Shown: positions 8,670 through 18,228, numbered from the stretch's first letter. The stretch: 64,000 nt of DNA from Paracoccaceae bacterium (GCA_022843025.1 JALHOL010000005.1:248001-312000); one strand, 5' to 3'. A program made the numbers and translations. Notes: generated from the letters alone by a model not told the origin.

Positions 8670-9487
8670 CCACCCCGCGCTTTGACACGATCCTGATCAC
8701 CGGTGCCGCAGGCCGCCTTGGCACCCAGCTGCGCCGTGGCCTTGCACCCCTTGCCCGCCATCTGCGCCTGACAGACCGGGTCGCCATCAACGATCTGCAA
8801 CCCAACGAATCCGCCTTCCTCGCCGAACTGGCCGATGAGGCTGCGGTTCATGCCATGTGCGAAGGGGTGGATGCCATCGTCCATTTTGGCGGCGCACCGA
8901 TGGAACGCCCTTGGGAAGAGGTTCTGAATTCCAGCATCCGGGGCAGCTATCACATCTATGAAGGCGCGCGGAAGGCTGGGGTGGGGCGCATCGTCTATGC
9001 ATCCTCCGTCCACGCCATCGGGTACCATCGGCTGGAAGATCAGATTGATGCAGAAAGCCCCCATCGCCCGGACAGCCTCTATGGCCTGTCAAAATGCTTT
9101 GTCGAAGATCTGGGCCGCCTTTACTGGGACAAGTTCGGGGTTGAGACTGCGGCCTTGCGCATCTTTTCAAGCTTTCCCGAACCGGCGGATCGGCGAATGC
9201 TGTGGTCGTGGCTATCCTACGAGGATTGCATCCGTCTGGTGACCGCCGCCCTGACCGCGCCACGCGTGGGGTTTACGGTGTCTTTCGGCATGTCGGACAA
9301 CGCGGTGAAACCGGTCGATAACCGGCTGGCGGATCACCTTGGCTATTTCCCGCAAGACAATACCGAACCCTATCGCGCTGGGGTCGAGGCGAAGACGCCA
9401 ATCCCTGATCCCAAAGCCCCCGCCGTGCAACATCTGGGAGGCTGGTTCGTCGATCTGGGCCACCCGGATGATGAGGCCGCAAAATGA
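8666..9487 (+). CDS. NAD-dependent epimerase/dehydratase family protein, uronate dehydrogenase-like
   Basis: This 273-residue extended SDR has the nucleotide-binding GAAGRLG at 13-19 and the catalytic set Ser114, Tyr139 and Lys143 (YGLSK). Its closest remembered relatives are bacterial uronate dehydrogenases (Udh), which oxidise galacturonate or glucuronate to the aldarolactone with NAD. Shared stretches include VHFGG, ASSVHAIGY and YGLSKCF. It is only moderately similar, and uronate activity is an inference. ATGA overlaps on both sides tie it to hyuB and the following oxidoreductase. The presence of a sugar-acid-type dehydrogenase hints that the operon substrate may be polyhydroxylated. Confidence 0.75.
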   Translation: MTTPRFDTILITGAAGRLGTQLRRGLAPLARHLRLTDRVAINDLQPNESAFLAELADEAAVHAMCEGVDAIVHFGGAPMERPWEEVLNSSIRGSYHIYEGARKAGVGRIVYASSVHAIGYHRLEDQIDAESPHRPDSLYGLSKCFVEDLGRLYWDKFGVETAALRIFSSFPEPADRRMLWSWLSYEDCIRLVTAALTAPRVGFTVSFGMSDNAVKPVDNRLADHLGYFPQDNTEPYRAGVEAKTPIPDPKAPAVQHLGGWFVDLGHPDDEAAK

Positions 9488-10692
9488 AGCCGCATTACGA
9501 TGTGGTCATCGTGGGCGGGGCCGTCATCGGATCATCGGTCGCCTATTTCCTGACCGCCAACCCCGATTTCCGCGGCTCCGTTCTGGTGGTGGAGCGCGAT
9601 CCTACCTATCGCTTTGCCTCCACCTCGCTGTCCTCTTCGTCAATTCGCACGCAGTTTTCCAACCCGATCAACGTGAAGATCAGCCAGTTCGGCTCTGCCT
9701 TCATACGTGATTTCGCGCAATCGATGCAGGTGGCAGGCGAGGCACCGCCCGATCTGAACTTTCATCAGGGGGGCTATCTGTTCCTTGCCGCCACGGAAAC
9801 GCAGGAACAGACCCTGCGCGAAAACCACGATGTGCAGATTGCCTGCGGTGCGGATGTGGTGCTGTGGGATCAGGCAGAACTGCACCGCGCCTTTCCGCAT
9901 CTGAACGTGGATGACATCCGCCTCGCGTCCTATGGCCGGTCGGGCGAGGGGTGGTTTTCCAACACCGGACTTATGAACGGCTTCAAAGCCAAGGCCCGCG
10001 CGCAGGGCGCTGAGTACGTGACGGATGAGGTGGTGGGGATCGACCGCATAGGCGACCGGGTGACGGGTGTTCGCCTGAAATCCGGCGCTGTTGTCGGTGC
10101 CAGCACCATCGTCAACGCCTCTGGCCCGCGTGCGGCGCTGACGGCGCGGATGGCGGGGCTGGATGTGCCGGTGGAACCGCGCAAGCGCACGTCTTTCGTG
10201 TTCGACTGCGCACAAACCCCCGAAGGCAGCGCCGCCGTGAACCATGGCCGCCTGCCCCTGATGATTGATCCGACCGGGGTGTTCTGCCGCCCGGAAGGCC
10301 GGTTCTTCCTGACGGGTGCCTCACCCGCACATGACCCAGCGGTGGATTGGGATGATTTCGAACCCCTCTATGAGGAATTCGAGGAAATTATCTGGCCCGC
10401 CCTTGCCGCCCGCTCCCCGGCGTTCGAGGCGATCAAGGTCGTCAACCAATGGGCAGGCCATTACGATTTCAACAGTCTGGACCATAACCTGATCGTGGGC
10501 CGCCACCCCGAGGTGCGAAATTTCATCTTTGCCAACGGCTATTCCGGCCACGGCTTGCAGCAATCCCCCGCCGCCGGGCGGGGCGTGGCGGAACTGATCA
10601 TACATAACGGCTATCGCACGCTGGACCTGTCCGAAGTCGGGTATGAGCGTATTGTCGAAGGCCGCCCCTTCCTTGAAAAGGCTGTCATCTGA
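9484..10692 (+). CDS. FAD-dependent amino acid/amine oxidase (DAO family)
   Basis: The 402-residue protein begins with an FAD-binding Rossmann motif (VIVGGAVIGSSVAYFL, about 8-23) and ends with the DAO-type NGYSGHGLQQSPAAGR motif near 350-365. Such enzymes oxidise primary, secondary or N-methyl amines to imines with release of aldehyde or keto acid. The internal SSSIRTQFSNPIN stretch resembles the FOXRED1/sarcosine-oxidase-like branch. Its start overlaps the previous stop (ATGA). The downstream LysR gene begins 7 nt after its stop. In the operon it could oxidise the amino acid released when HyuAB opens a cyclic amide; this is inference. Confidence 0.8.
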   Translation: MKPHYDVVIVGGAVIGSSVAYFLTANPDFRGSVLVVERDPTYRFASTSLSSSSIRTQFSNPINVKISQFGSAFIRDFAQSMQVAGEAPPDLNFHQGGYLFLAATETQEQTLRENHDVQIACGADVVLWDQAELHRAFPHLNVDDIRLASYGRSGEGWFSNTGLMNGFKAKARAQGAEYVTDEVVGIDRIGDRVTGVRLKSGAVVGASTIVNASGPRAALTARMAGLDVPVEPRKRTSFVFDCAQTPEGSAAVNHGRLPLMIDPTGVFCRPEGRFFLTGASPAHDPAVDWDDFEPLYEEFEEIIWPALAARSPAFEAIKVVNQWAGHYDFNSLDHNLIVGRHPEVRNFIFANGYSGHGLQQSPAAGRGVAELIIHNGYRTLDLSEVGYERIVEGRPFLEKAVI

Positions 10693-10699
10693 ACCCGCC

Positions 10700-11623
10700 A
10701 TGACCGATCGCCCCCTCCGCCTGCCCTCGCTCAACGCGCTGCGCGTCTTTCAGGCGGTGATGCAGCATCGCAGCTTTCGCGCGGCGGCGGATGAATTGCT
10801 GGTCTCACCTCAGGCCGTCAGCCTGCAAATCAGGGGGCTGGAAGTTGCGCTTGGCGTGACCCTGTTCGAACGCAAGGGGCGCAGCATCGAACCGGGGGAG
10901 CAGGCGATCCTACTGGCGCATTTCGTGAATGCGGGGTTTGATGAAATCGGCGAAGGCATTCGCCGCGTCACCCGCAGCACCCAGCGCAACCGCATCAATG
11001 TGAATGCCAGCCCCTATTTCGCCACCCGCCACCTGCTGGATCGTCTGGCACGGTTCCGCGATATCCTTCCTGACGCCGATCTGCGCCTGACCACGATGGT
11101 CGATCTGCCGGATTTCGCCCGGGATGATGTGGATGTGGCCATTCAATGGGGCTTTGGCGGGTGGAAACCGCATGACTCCAGCCTGCTGTTGCGCGACCTG
11201 AAGGTGATCTGCTGCACGCCAGAGATTGCGGGCAGACTGCACCGCCCTGCTGACCTTTTGGCAGAAACGCTGCTGCACCCGATCCTGCATGACGGGCTTT
11301 GGTCCGATGTGCTGGCGCATCTGGGTGTGGCACTGGCGGTGGAAACCCGCGCGATCCGGTTTCAGGATGCCGCCACGATGCGCCGTGCCACGCTGGCGGG
11401 TCTGGGCGTCGGCCTGATCTCCAGCATTGATGCGGGCGAAGACCTTGCCTCAGGCCGCCTTGTCGCGCCTTTTGGCACCGGGGTCATGGCCGGGATGCCC
11501 GCTGAACAGGTGCCGGGCTTCTATCTGGTGGTGCCGAAATCGCACCGCCGCGTGAAACAGATCGCCGCTTTCTGCGACTGGGTCGAAGCCGAGGATTGGG
11601 CGACAGAGGGGGTGACGGCATGA
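10700..11623 (+). CDS. LysR-family transcriptional regulator (GcvA-like)
   Basis: At 307 residues it has the LysR layout: an N-terminal winged helix-turn-helix (about 10-70, LRVFQAVMQHRSFRAAADELLVSP) and a C-terminal effector-binding domain. The start chosen is ATG at 10700, which puts the conserved LPSLNALRVF segment near the N-terminus; an upstream ATG at 10643 would lie inside the preceding gene. It is transcribed with the operon rather than divergent from it, which is less usual for LysR regulators. Its stop overlaps the next start (ATGA). It is probably the pathway-specific regulator responding to the substrate or an intermediate. Confidence 0.85.
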   Translation: MTDRPLRLPSLNALRVFQAVMQHRSFRAAADELLVSPQAVSLQIRGLEVALGVTLFERKGRSIEPGEQAILLAHFVNAGFDEIGEGIRRVTRSTQRNRINVNASPYFATRHLLDRLARFRDILPDADLRLTTMVDLPDFARDDVDVAIQWGFGGWKPHDSSLLLRDLKVICCTPEIAGRLHRPADLLAETLLHPILHDGLWSDVLAHLGVALAVETRAIRFQDAATMRRATLAGLGVGLISSIDAGEDLASGRLVAPFGTGVMAGMPAEQVPGFYLVVPKSHRRVKQIAAFCDWVEAEDWATEGVTA

Positions 11624-12342
11624 AACAGGCGCTTGTCACTGGCGCGACGGGCGGCATTGGCCGCGCCATCACCCTTGCCCTGCGGGACGCGGGCTATCAG
11701 GTGGCTGCCCTTGGCCGCGATCCTGCGGCGCTTCAGGCGCAGTCGCGCGAAGAAGGCGTCACCGCGGTGCAGGTTGATCTGACCGACCGCGCCGCCCTGC
11801 GCGCTGCAGTGCAGGGGCTATGCCCCGATGTGCTGGTGAACAATGCCGGGATGATGCCGCCGCTCGTGCCCTTCCCGGATATGACCGAGGCCGACATCGA
11901 CCGCACCATCGCCACCAACCTGACCGCCGTTCTGGCGCTGACGCGGATGATCACGCCGGGGATGCGCGACCGGGGCCGGGGGCATGTCTTCTTTACCGGG
12001 TCGACTGCCGGACACGCGCCCTTTGCCAACCTCGCCGTCTATTCCGCCACCAAATCCGCCATTGGCGGCTTTGCCGGGTCGTTGCGGCTGGACATGGCCC
12101 CCTCTGGCGTGCGGGTAACGGAAATCGTGGCAGGCCGCGTGGAAACCAGGCTCTACCGCGACATCCTCCCCGAAGGTCAACGCGCGGCGATGTATGCGGG
12201 CGGCGGCGCGGTGCAGCCGCAGGATGTGGCCGCCATGGTCATGGCCGTGCTGGCCCTGCCGCCCCATGTGGATGTTGCCCGGTTCGACATTCTTCCCACC
12301 CACCAGGCCACCGCCACAGGGGCCAAGCCAAAGGACCGCTAG
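11620..12342 (+). CDS. Short-chain dehydrogenase/reductase (first of two)
   Basis: This is a classical SDR of 240 residues with the cofactor motif TGATGGIG at 7-14, NNAG at 74-77, and the catalytic Ser128 with Tyr141 and Lys145 (YSATK). It would oxidise or reduce an alcohol/carbonyl with NAD(P). The ATG at 11620 overlaps the LysR stop (ATGA) and agrees with the fold start; an earlier in-frame ATG at 11596 is inside the LysR gene. The following SDR gene starts one base after its stop. Substrate unknown. Confidence 0.85.
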   Translation: MKQALVTGATGGIGRAITLALRDAGYQVAALGRDPAALQAQSREEGVTAVQVDLTDRAALRAAVQGLCPDVLVNNAGMMPPLVPFPDMTEADIDRTIATNLTAVLALTRMITPGMRDRGRGHVFFTGSTAGHAPFANLAVYSATKSAIGGFAGSLRLDMAPSGVRVTEIVAGRVETRLYRDILPEGQRAAMYAGGGAVQPQDVAAMVMAVLALPPHVDVARFDILPTHQATATGAKPKDR

Positions 12343-12343
12343 C

Positions 12344-13093
12344 ATGAAGGATCTGAGGATTGTCATCGTCGGCGGTGGGGCGGGCCTTGGCGCATTGCTG
12401 GCCGATATGGCCGTGACAGAGGGCGCTGCGGGCATCGGGATCATCGACCTGAACGGCGATGCCGCCGAGGCCGCCCTTGCCCCCGCCCGCGCGGCAGGCA
12501 TCGCCACCGCCTTTGCCACCTGCGACATCCGCACCGCACCCGCCGCCCATGCCGCCTTTGCCGAAGTGGCGGCCAAGCTGGGCCGCGTTGACACGCTGAT
12601 CAATTCCGCCGCGATCTACCCGCGCAAACCGATCCTTGAGATCACGGATGCCGATTGGGATGCCTCCAACGCCATCAACGTGAAAGGCACCTATCACATG
12701 ATGGTCGCCGCGATCCGCCAGATGCGGGGGCAAGACCTGCGCGGTCCGGTGCGCGGGCGGATCGTCAACATCACCTCGGTCGACGCGTTCAAGGCCCACC
12801 CGCAGAACGCCCATTACGCCGCGACCAAGGCCGCCGTCGTCAGCCTCACCCGCAGCATGGCGCAGGAGGTGGCCCCGGATGGCATATTGGTGAACTCTGT
12901 CGCCCCCGCCGGGATGGCCACAGACAAGGCCCGCGCGGCAGGTTTCCTGCCGGAACTGGCCAAGGCCAGCCCGCTTGGCCGTGGGGGCGAACCGCGCGAG
13001 ATGGCGGAATGGGTGCTGATGGCGGGCGGGCCGCGCAACACCTACATGACGGGCGAAAACATCATCGTGTCGGGCGGCTACATTTACGCCTGA
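12344..13093 (+). CDS. Short-chain dehydrogenase/reductase (second of two)
   Basis: At 249 residues it has a slightly unusual cofactor loop GGGAGLG (10-16) instead of TGxxxGxG, then IINSAA-like NSAA at 87-90, Ser145, Tyr158 and Lys162. The acidic Asp35 after the second strand (IIDLNG) favours NAD over NADP. It shares only the fold with the SDR gene before it, so it is not a recent duplicate. It ends the operon, and its TGA directly abuts the reversed stop of dnaE, so no terminator space exists between them. Confidence 0.83.
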   Translation: MKDLRIVIVGGGAGLGALLADMAVTEGAAGIGIIDLNGDAAEAALAPARAAGIATAFATCDIRTAPAAHAAFAEVAAKLGRVDTLINSAAIYPRKPILEITDADWDASNAINVKGTYHMMVAAIRQMRGQDLRGPVRGRIVNITSVDAFKAHPQNAHYAATKAAVVSLTRSMAQEVAPDGILVNSVAPAGMATDKARAAGFLPELAKASPLGRGGEPREMAEWVLMAGGPRNTYMTGENIIVSGGYIYA

Positions 13094-16000
13094 TCAGATT
13101 TCCTCGACCATCAAAACCCCGGGCATGGCCTTGATCGCCCCCTTGATCTGGGGCGTCACGGGATAGGGTTGCGGCAGGATCACGTCGATCTCACAGCCCG
13201 TGTCATCCGGCACGCAGATCGTGATCTGCGCCTTGGCCCGCCCTTCCAGCTTGGACAGCAGCGCCGCCACCGACCCCGCCGCCTCGGCCCGGTTCAGGTG
13301 GATGCGCAGATCCGATGCCCCCGCTTCGGCGGCCACGGAATCGATGGGCTGCACGGCATTGGCCAGCAGCTTGACCGAATCCCCGTCCGGGTCTGCCCGG
13401 ACCGTCAGCACGATGTTGCGGCCCGGTTCCAGATGATCGCGCGATGCCTCCAGCACGTCCGAGAACACCGTCACTTCATAAAGCCCCGTCGGATCGGACA
13501 GGGCGACAAAGGCAAACCGGTTGCCCTTGGCCGATTTGCGTTCCTGCCGGGCCGAGACGGACCCCGCCATCTTGACCACGCAAGTGCCGCGCTGTTCAGC
13601 CATGCGCGTGACCTCGGCCAGCGTCTTCACATCCATACGCCGCAGCGCACCCATGTAATCATCCAGCGGATGGCCTGACAGGTAGAAGCCAATCGCCTGA
13701 TGCTCTTGCGCCAGCCGTTCTGTCGCCAGCCAATCGCCGCGCCCGGCCAGACGGGGCTCGGGTATATCCGCGCCCGCCTCGCCAAACAGCGACACCTGCG
13801 ATGATCCCTTCGCCTCATGGATCGCGGCGGAATAGGCCACCAGCGCATCCAGCGCCTCGAACACCCGCGCGCGGTTGGCATCCAGCGCGTCAAAGGCCCC
13901 GGCCCGCGCCAGCATCTCCAGCGGCCGCTTGCCCACGCGTTTCAGATCGACCCGCCGCGCAAAATCGAACAGGGTGGCAAAGGGGCGTTCGCCTGTATCG
14001 GTTCGCCGCGCCTCGACGATCATCTTCATCGCCTCGACGCCCACATTCTTCAATGCGCCCAAGGCATAGACGATCTGGCCGTTCACCACCGTAAAGGTCG
14101 CCAGCGACCGGTTCACGCAAGGCGGCACCGTGGTCAGGCCAAGCTTGTCCACCTCGCGCTTATACACGGCCAGCTTGTCGGTCAGATGGATATCGCAGTT
14201 CATCACGGCGGCCATGAACTCGACCGGGTAGTTCGCCTTTAGAAAGGCCGTCTGATAGCTGACCACCGCATAGGCGGCGGCGTGGGATTTGTTGAAGCCG
14301 TAGTTGGCGAACTTCTCCAGCAGGTCGAACACCTCGCCCGCCTTCTTGACGTCGATATTGTGGGTGGCCTTCGCGCCTTCGATGAACTTGGGCCGTTCCT
14401 TGGCCATCTCCTCGGCGATCTTCTTGCCCATCGCGCGGCGCAGCAAGTCGGCCCCGCCAAGGCTATAGCCCGCCATGACCTGCGCGATCTGCATCACCTG
14501 TTCCTGATAAACGATGATGCCCTGCGTTTCGGCCAGGATATGGTCGATGGTGGGATGGATGGATTCCAGATCCTTGAGGCCGTTCTTCACCTCACAATAG
14601 GTGGGAATATTCTCCATCGGGCCAGGGCGATACAGCGCCACCAGCGCCACGATATCCTCGATGCAGGTGGGCTTCATGCGCCGCAGCGCATCCATCATCC
14701 CCGAACTTTCCACCTGAAACACCGCAACCGTCTTGGCGGCCGCGTAAAGCTCATAGGTCGGCGTGTCATCCAGTGGGATCAGGCTAATATCCAGCGTCAC
14801 CCCGCGCAGGGCCAGCAGGTCCAGCGCGTTCTGGATCACGGTCAGCGTCTTCAGACCCAGAAAGTCGAACTTCACCAACCCCGCCGCCTCGACCCATTTC
14901 ATGTTGAACTGGGTGGCGGGCATATCCGACCGCGGGTCCTGATAGAGCGGGACCAGCTCATCCAGCGGCCTGTCCCCGATCACCACACCGGCGGCATGGG
15001 TGGATGCGTTACGATAGAGCCCCTCGATCTGTTCGGCATAGGTCAGCAGGCGACCCACCACCTCTTCCTTTGCCGCCTCGCGCAGGCGCGGCTCATCGGC
15101 CAGCGCCTTGGTGATCGAGACGGGCTTAACCCCCTCCAGCGGGATCATCTTCGACAGCCGGTCCACCTGCCCATAAGGCAGTTGCAGAACGCGCCCCACA
15201 TCGCGCACGGCGGCCTTGGAAAGCAGCGCGCCGAAGGTGATGATCTGCCCCACCTTGTCGCGGCCATAGCGATCCTGAACGTAAGAAATCACCTCTTCCC
15301 GGCGGTCCATGCAGAAGTCGATGTCGAAGTCGGGCATCGACACGCGTTCGGGGTTCAGGAACCGCTCGAACAGCAGCGCATAGCGCAGGGGATCAAGGTC
15401 CGTGATGGTCAGCGCATAGGCCACAAGGCTGCCCGCCCCCGACCCCCGGCCCGGCCCCACGGGAATGCCGTGGTCTTTGGCCCATTTGATGAAGTCGGCC
15501 ACGATCAGGAAGTAACCGGGGAACCCCATCTTTTCGATGATGCCCAGCTCGAAATCCAGCCGTGCCTGATACTCTTCCACCGTCGCGGCATGGGGGATGA
15601 TCGCCAGCCGCGCCTGCAACCCCTCATTGGCCTGACGGCGCAATTCCTGCACCTCATCATCGGCAAAGCGCGGCAGGATCGGCGCGCGCTTATGCGCCAT
15701 AAAGGCGCAGCGCCGCGCAATCTCGACCGTGTTTTCCAACGCTTCCGGCAGATCGGCGAACAGCGCGCACATCTCTGCCTCGGTTTTCAGATAATGCTGC
15801 GGCGTCAGGCGGCGGCGAGGGTGCTGCTGATCGACATAGGCCCCTTCGGCGATACAGATCAGCGCGTCATGCGCCTCGTACATCGAAGCCTTGGGGAAAT
15901 AGACATCATTGGTCGCCACCAGCGGCAAGCCCATCGCATAGGCCATTTCCACGAATCCGCGCTCGGTTGCGGCCTCGGCCTCTGTCAGGCGCCCGCCCTC

Positions 16001-16546
16001 ACCCGGATGGCGCTGCAATTCCACATAAAGCCGGTCCCCGAAACAGGCGGCCAGCCGGTCCATCAGCGCCTGCGCCTTGGCGCCCTGCCCCTGTTGAAGG
16101 AACCGCCCCACCGGACCATCCGCCCCGCCCGTCAGGCAGATCAGCCCAGCCGAATACCGCTCCAACTCCTCGACTGTCACCTGATTCAGCTGCCCGCCCT
16201 TGTCCAGATAGAGGCAGGAGTTCAGCTTCATCAGGTTCATATAGCCCGCTTCGGACTGCGCCAGCAGCACCACCGGTGCGGGCATCCGCAGCTTTTCCCC
16301 CGGCTGGGCCGGATCATGGGCCACTGCCACCTGACACCCCACGATAGGCTGCAGCCCGGCATCTTTGGCCAGAACCGAAAACTCCAGCGCGCAGAACATG
16401 TTGTTGGTATCGGTCACCGCCACGGCGGGCATCTCTGCGGCGGCGCAGAGCTTGACCAGTTTCTTGACCGGGATCGCCCCTTCCAGAAGCGAATGTTCGG
16501 TATGGACGCGCAGATGAATGAATCGGGGAATGCTGGACATGGTCAC
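13094..16546 (-). CDS. dnaE: DNA polymerase III subunit alpha
   Basis: This is the replicative polymerase catalytic subunit, 1150 residues from the GTG at 16546 or 1148 from the ATG at 16540. The PHP domain is at the N-terminus (HLRVHTEHSLLEGA at about 12-25). The polymerase core includes GPGRGSGAGSLVAYAL and PDFDIDFCMDRR (the catalytic Asp pair) around 365-415. A helix-hairpin-helix and an OB-fold segment (GTCVKMAGSVSARQERKSAKG) follow toward the C-terminus. It is dnaE1 rather than the shorter mutagenic dnaE2, because it lacks imuA/imuB neighbours and shows the replicative form. Neither start has a clear ribosome site. It is convergent with the SDR operon and divergent from xdhA. Confidence 0.92.
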   Translation of the reverse strand: MTMSSIPRFIHLRVHTEHSLLEGAIPVKKLVKLCAAAEMPAVAVTDTNNMFCALEFSVLAKDAGLQPIVGCQVAVAHDPAQPGEKLRMPAPVVLLAQSEAGYMNLMKLNSCLYLDKGGQLNQVTVEELERYSAGLICLTGGADGPVGRFLQQGQGAKAQALMDRLAACFGDRLYVELQRHPGEGGRLTEAEAATERGFVEMAYAMGLPLVATNDVYFPKASMYEAHDALICIAEGAYVDQQHPRRRLTPQHYLKTEAEMCALFADLPEALENTVEIARRCAFMAHKRAPILPRFADDEVQELRRQANEGLQARLAIIPHAATVEEYQARLDFELGIIEKMGFPGYFLIVADFIKWAKDHGIPVGPGRGSGAGSLVAYALTITDLDPLRYALLFERFLNPERVSMPDFDIDFCMDRREEVISYVQDRYGRDKVGQIITFGALLSKAAVRDVGRVLQLPYGQVDRLSKMIPLEGVKPVSITKALADEPRLREAAKEEVVGRLLTYAEQIEGLYRNASTHAAGVVIGDRPLDELVPLYQDPRSDMPATQFNMKWVEAAGLVKFDFLGLKTLTVIQNALDLLALRGVTLDISLIPLDDTPTYELYAAAKTVAVFQVESSGMMDALRRMKPTCIEDIVALVALYRPGPMENIPTYCEVKNGLKDLESIHPTIDHILAETQGIIVYQEQVMQIAQVMAGYSLGGADLLRRAMGKKIAEEMAKERPKFIEGAKATHNIDVKKAGEVFDLLEKFANYGFNKSHAAAYAVVSYQTAFLKANYPVEFMAAVMNCDIHLTDKLAVYKREVDKLGLTTVPPCVNRSLATFTVVNGQIVYALGALKNVGVEAMKMIVEARRTDTGERPFATLFDFARRVDLKRVGKRPLEMLARAGAFDALDANRARVFEALDALVAYSAAIHEAKGSSQVSLFGEAGADIPEPRLAGRGDWLATERLAQEHQAIGFYLSGHPLDDYMGALRRMDVKTLAEVTRMAEQRGTCVVKMAGSVSARQERKSAKGNRFAFVALSDPTGLYEVTVFSDVLEASRDHLEPGRNIVLTVRADPDGDSVKLLANAVQPIDSVAAEAGASDLRIHLNRAEAAGSVAALLSKLEGRAKAQITICVPDDTGCEIDVILPQPYPVTPQIKGAIKAMPGVLMVEEI

Positions 16547-16634
16547 AGCCTAGCGAAGCGTCAGGCGCAGGGAAAGGCCGCCCCTTCTTTCGGCAAAAGA
16601 CGAAACTGCTTCCGCGATATGCAAAAAGGTTCTT

Positions 16635-16650
16635 CTTGCCATGTGGCAAG
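16635..16650. promoter_or_regulatory. Inverted repeat between dnaE and xdhA
   Basis: CTTGCC (16635-16640), ATGT and GGCAAG (16645-16650) form a perfect 6-bp inverted repeat in the 239-bp gap between the divergent dnaE and xdhA genes. It could be an operator for the purine genes or a chance palindrome. The rest of the gap shows no clear promoter pair. Confidence 0.3.
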
Positions 16651-16785
16651 GCGGCGCGCTTCACTGATAGAAAGGATACAGGCCCGAACCGGATAACGGG
16701 GGGCATGGGGCGCGTGGCCCGCTTTACGCCGCATCGGGCGGCCACGCAAAACGCCTCGAACGGGGAGAAGGCGGCGGGTTGAGAC

Positions 16786-18228
16786 ATGGCCGGGATCGCG
16801 TTTCTGCTGAACGGAACGCCGGTTCGCGTCACGGGGGAACCCCCGACGCGGACACTTCTCGATTGGCTGCGCGACGGGCGCGGCCTGTGCGGCACCAAAG
16901 AGGGCTGCAATGAAGGCGATTGCGGTGCCTGCACCGTGATGGTGACGGATGAGGATGGCAGCCGCGCGCTGAATGCCTGCATTCTGTTCCTGCCGCAACT
17001 GGCGGGCAAGGCCGTCCGCACCGTGGAAGGCATCGCCGCGCCGGATGGCACGCAGCACCCGGTGCAAGCGGCCATGGTCACTCATCACGGGTCACAATGC
17101 GGCTTCTGCACGCCGGGCTTTGTGGTGTCGATGGCGGTGGCCCATCTGAACGGCCAGACCGACCATGACGATGCGCTGGCGGGCAACCTGTGCCGCTGCA
17201 CCGGCTATGCCCCGATCATCCGCGCGGCGCAGGCCGCCGAATCCGCCCCCGTGCCGGATTGGATGAAAGACGACAGCCGCTTCATCTTGGCCCAAATACC
17301 CAAAGACAACGCCTCCGCAGGCTCCACCCTTCAGGAAAAGATGCCCGGGGGGTCCGGGGGGACGGATGTCCCCCCGGCCTTCCAACCCCAATCCTCGGAT
17401 GAACTCGCCGACTGGTACCTCGCCCATCCCGATGCCACGCTCATTGCCGGGGCCACCGATGTTGGCCTGTGGGTCACCAAACAGCTGCGCGACCTGAAAC
17501 CTGTCGCCTTCCTCAACGGGATGCGCGACCTGCAACAGATCGAGGTTCAGGGCGGCATGCTGCATGTCGGCGCAGGCGTGACCATCGCCGCGCTGCGCGC
17601 GGCGGTGGCCGCACGCCTGCCCTCTTTCGCGGAACTGCTGCGCCGCTATGCCAGCGAACAGGTCCGCAATGCCGCCACCATCGGCGGCAATATCGCCAAC
17701 GGCTCGCCTATCGGCGATGGCCCGCCCGCGCTGATCGCGTTGGGGGCGACGCTCCACCTGCGCCGCGGCGATGACATGCGGTCCATCCCGCTGGAGGATT
17801 TCTTCCTCGACTACCGCAAGCAGGACCGCAACCCCGGTGAATTTGTGGCCGGGATCAGCTTCCCCGAAACGGCCCCCGCCCTGCGCTGTTACAAGATCTC
17901 CAAACGCTTTGATCAGGACATCTCGGCCGTCTGTGGCTGCTTCAACATCACCGTCACCGATGGCCGCGTCACCTCTGCCCGCATCGGCTTTGGTGGCATG
18001 GCGGGCATCCCGAAACGCGCCACCCATGTCGAACAGGCCCTGATCGGCCAACCCTGGACAGAGGCGACAGTCACCGCTGCTCTGCCCGCCTTTGCGCAGG
18101 ATTTCACCCCGCTCTCCGATATGCGCGCCAGCGCGGGCTATCGGTTGGAAACGGCGGCGAACCTGCTGGTCCGCTATTTCCACGATCTGAACGGCGCCCC
18201 AGTGTCGGTGCTGGAGGTCGCGCCATGA
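16786..18228 (+). CDS. xdhA: Xanthine dehydrogenase small subunit (2Fe-2S and FAD domains)
   Basis: XdhA carries electrons from the molybdenum site in XdhB to NAD. The first plant-type 2Fe-2S cluster uses Cys41, Cys46, Cys49 and Cys64. The second uses Cys105, Cys108, Cys136 and Cys138 (QCGFC and LCRCTGY). The FAD domain starts near residue 205, with [10 protein letters not shown] and later [14 protein letters not shown]. The 480-residue length is near normal. The linker between the two domains (about 167-198) is odd: its DNA (17286-17378) looks like the genome's intergenic hairpin repeat read in frame. The stop overlaps xdhB (ATGA). Confidence 0.93.
   Translation: MAGIAFLLNGTPVRVTGEPPTRTLLDWLRDGRGLCGTKEGCNEGDCGACTVMVTDEDGSRALNACILFLPQLAGKAVRTVEGIAAPDGTQHPVQAAMVTHHGSQCGFCTPGFVVSMAVAHLNGQTDHDDALAGNLCRCTGYAPIIRAAQAAESAPVPDWMKDDSRFILAQIPKDNASAGSTLQEKMPGGSGGTDVPPAFQPQSSDELADWYLAHPDATLIAGATDVGLWVTKQLRDLKPVAFLNGMRDLQQIEVQGGMLHVGAGVTIAALRAAVAARLPSFAELLRRYASEQVRNAATIGGNIANGSPIGDGPPALIALGATLHLRRGDDMRSIPLEDFFLDYRKQDRNPGEFVAGISFPETAPALRCYKISKRFDQDISAVCGCFNITVTDGRVTSARIGFGGMAGIPKRATHVEQALIGQPWTEATVTAALPAFAQDFTPLSDMRASAGYRLETAANLLVRYFHDLNGAPVSVLEVAP
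17286..17378 (+). repeat. Copy of the dispersed hairpin repeat inside the xdhA coding sequence
   Basis: The segment begins with ATCTTGGCCCAAATACCC, which resembles the TTCTCTGC-AAAATATCC lead of the intergenic copies. It ends with GGGGGGTCC followed by the perfect 10-bp stem CCGGGGGGAC (17354-17363), loop GGAT and GTCCCCCCGG (17368-17377). The other copies at 33346, 43675 and 48533 have the same GGGGGTCCGGGGG arm. Here it is translated as the interdomain linker of XdhA without breaking the frame. Confidence 0.6.

Noticed and set aside
14282-16696. An 804-codon open frame antisense to dnaE
   Set aside because: It is a by-product of the GC-biased third codon position of dnaE, has His/Arg/Gln-rich composition with no fold features, and the sense strand encodes an unmistakable polymerase.
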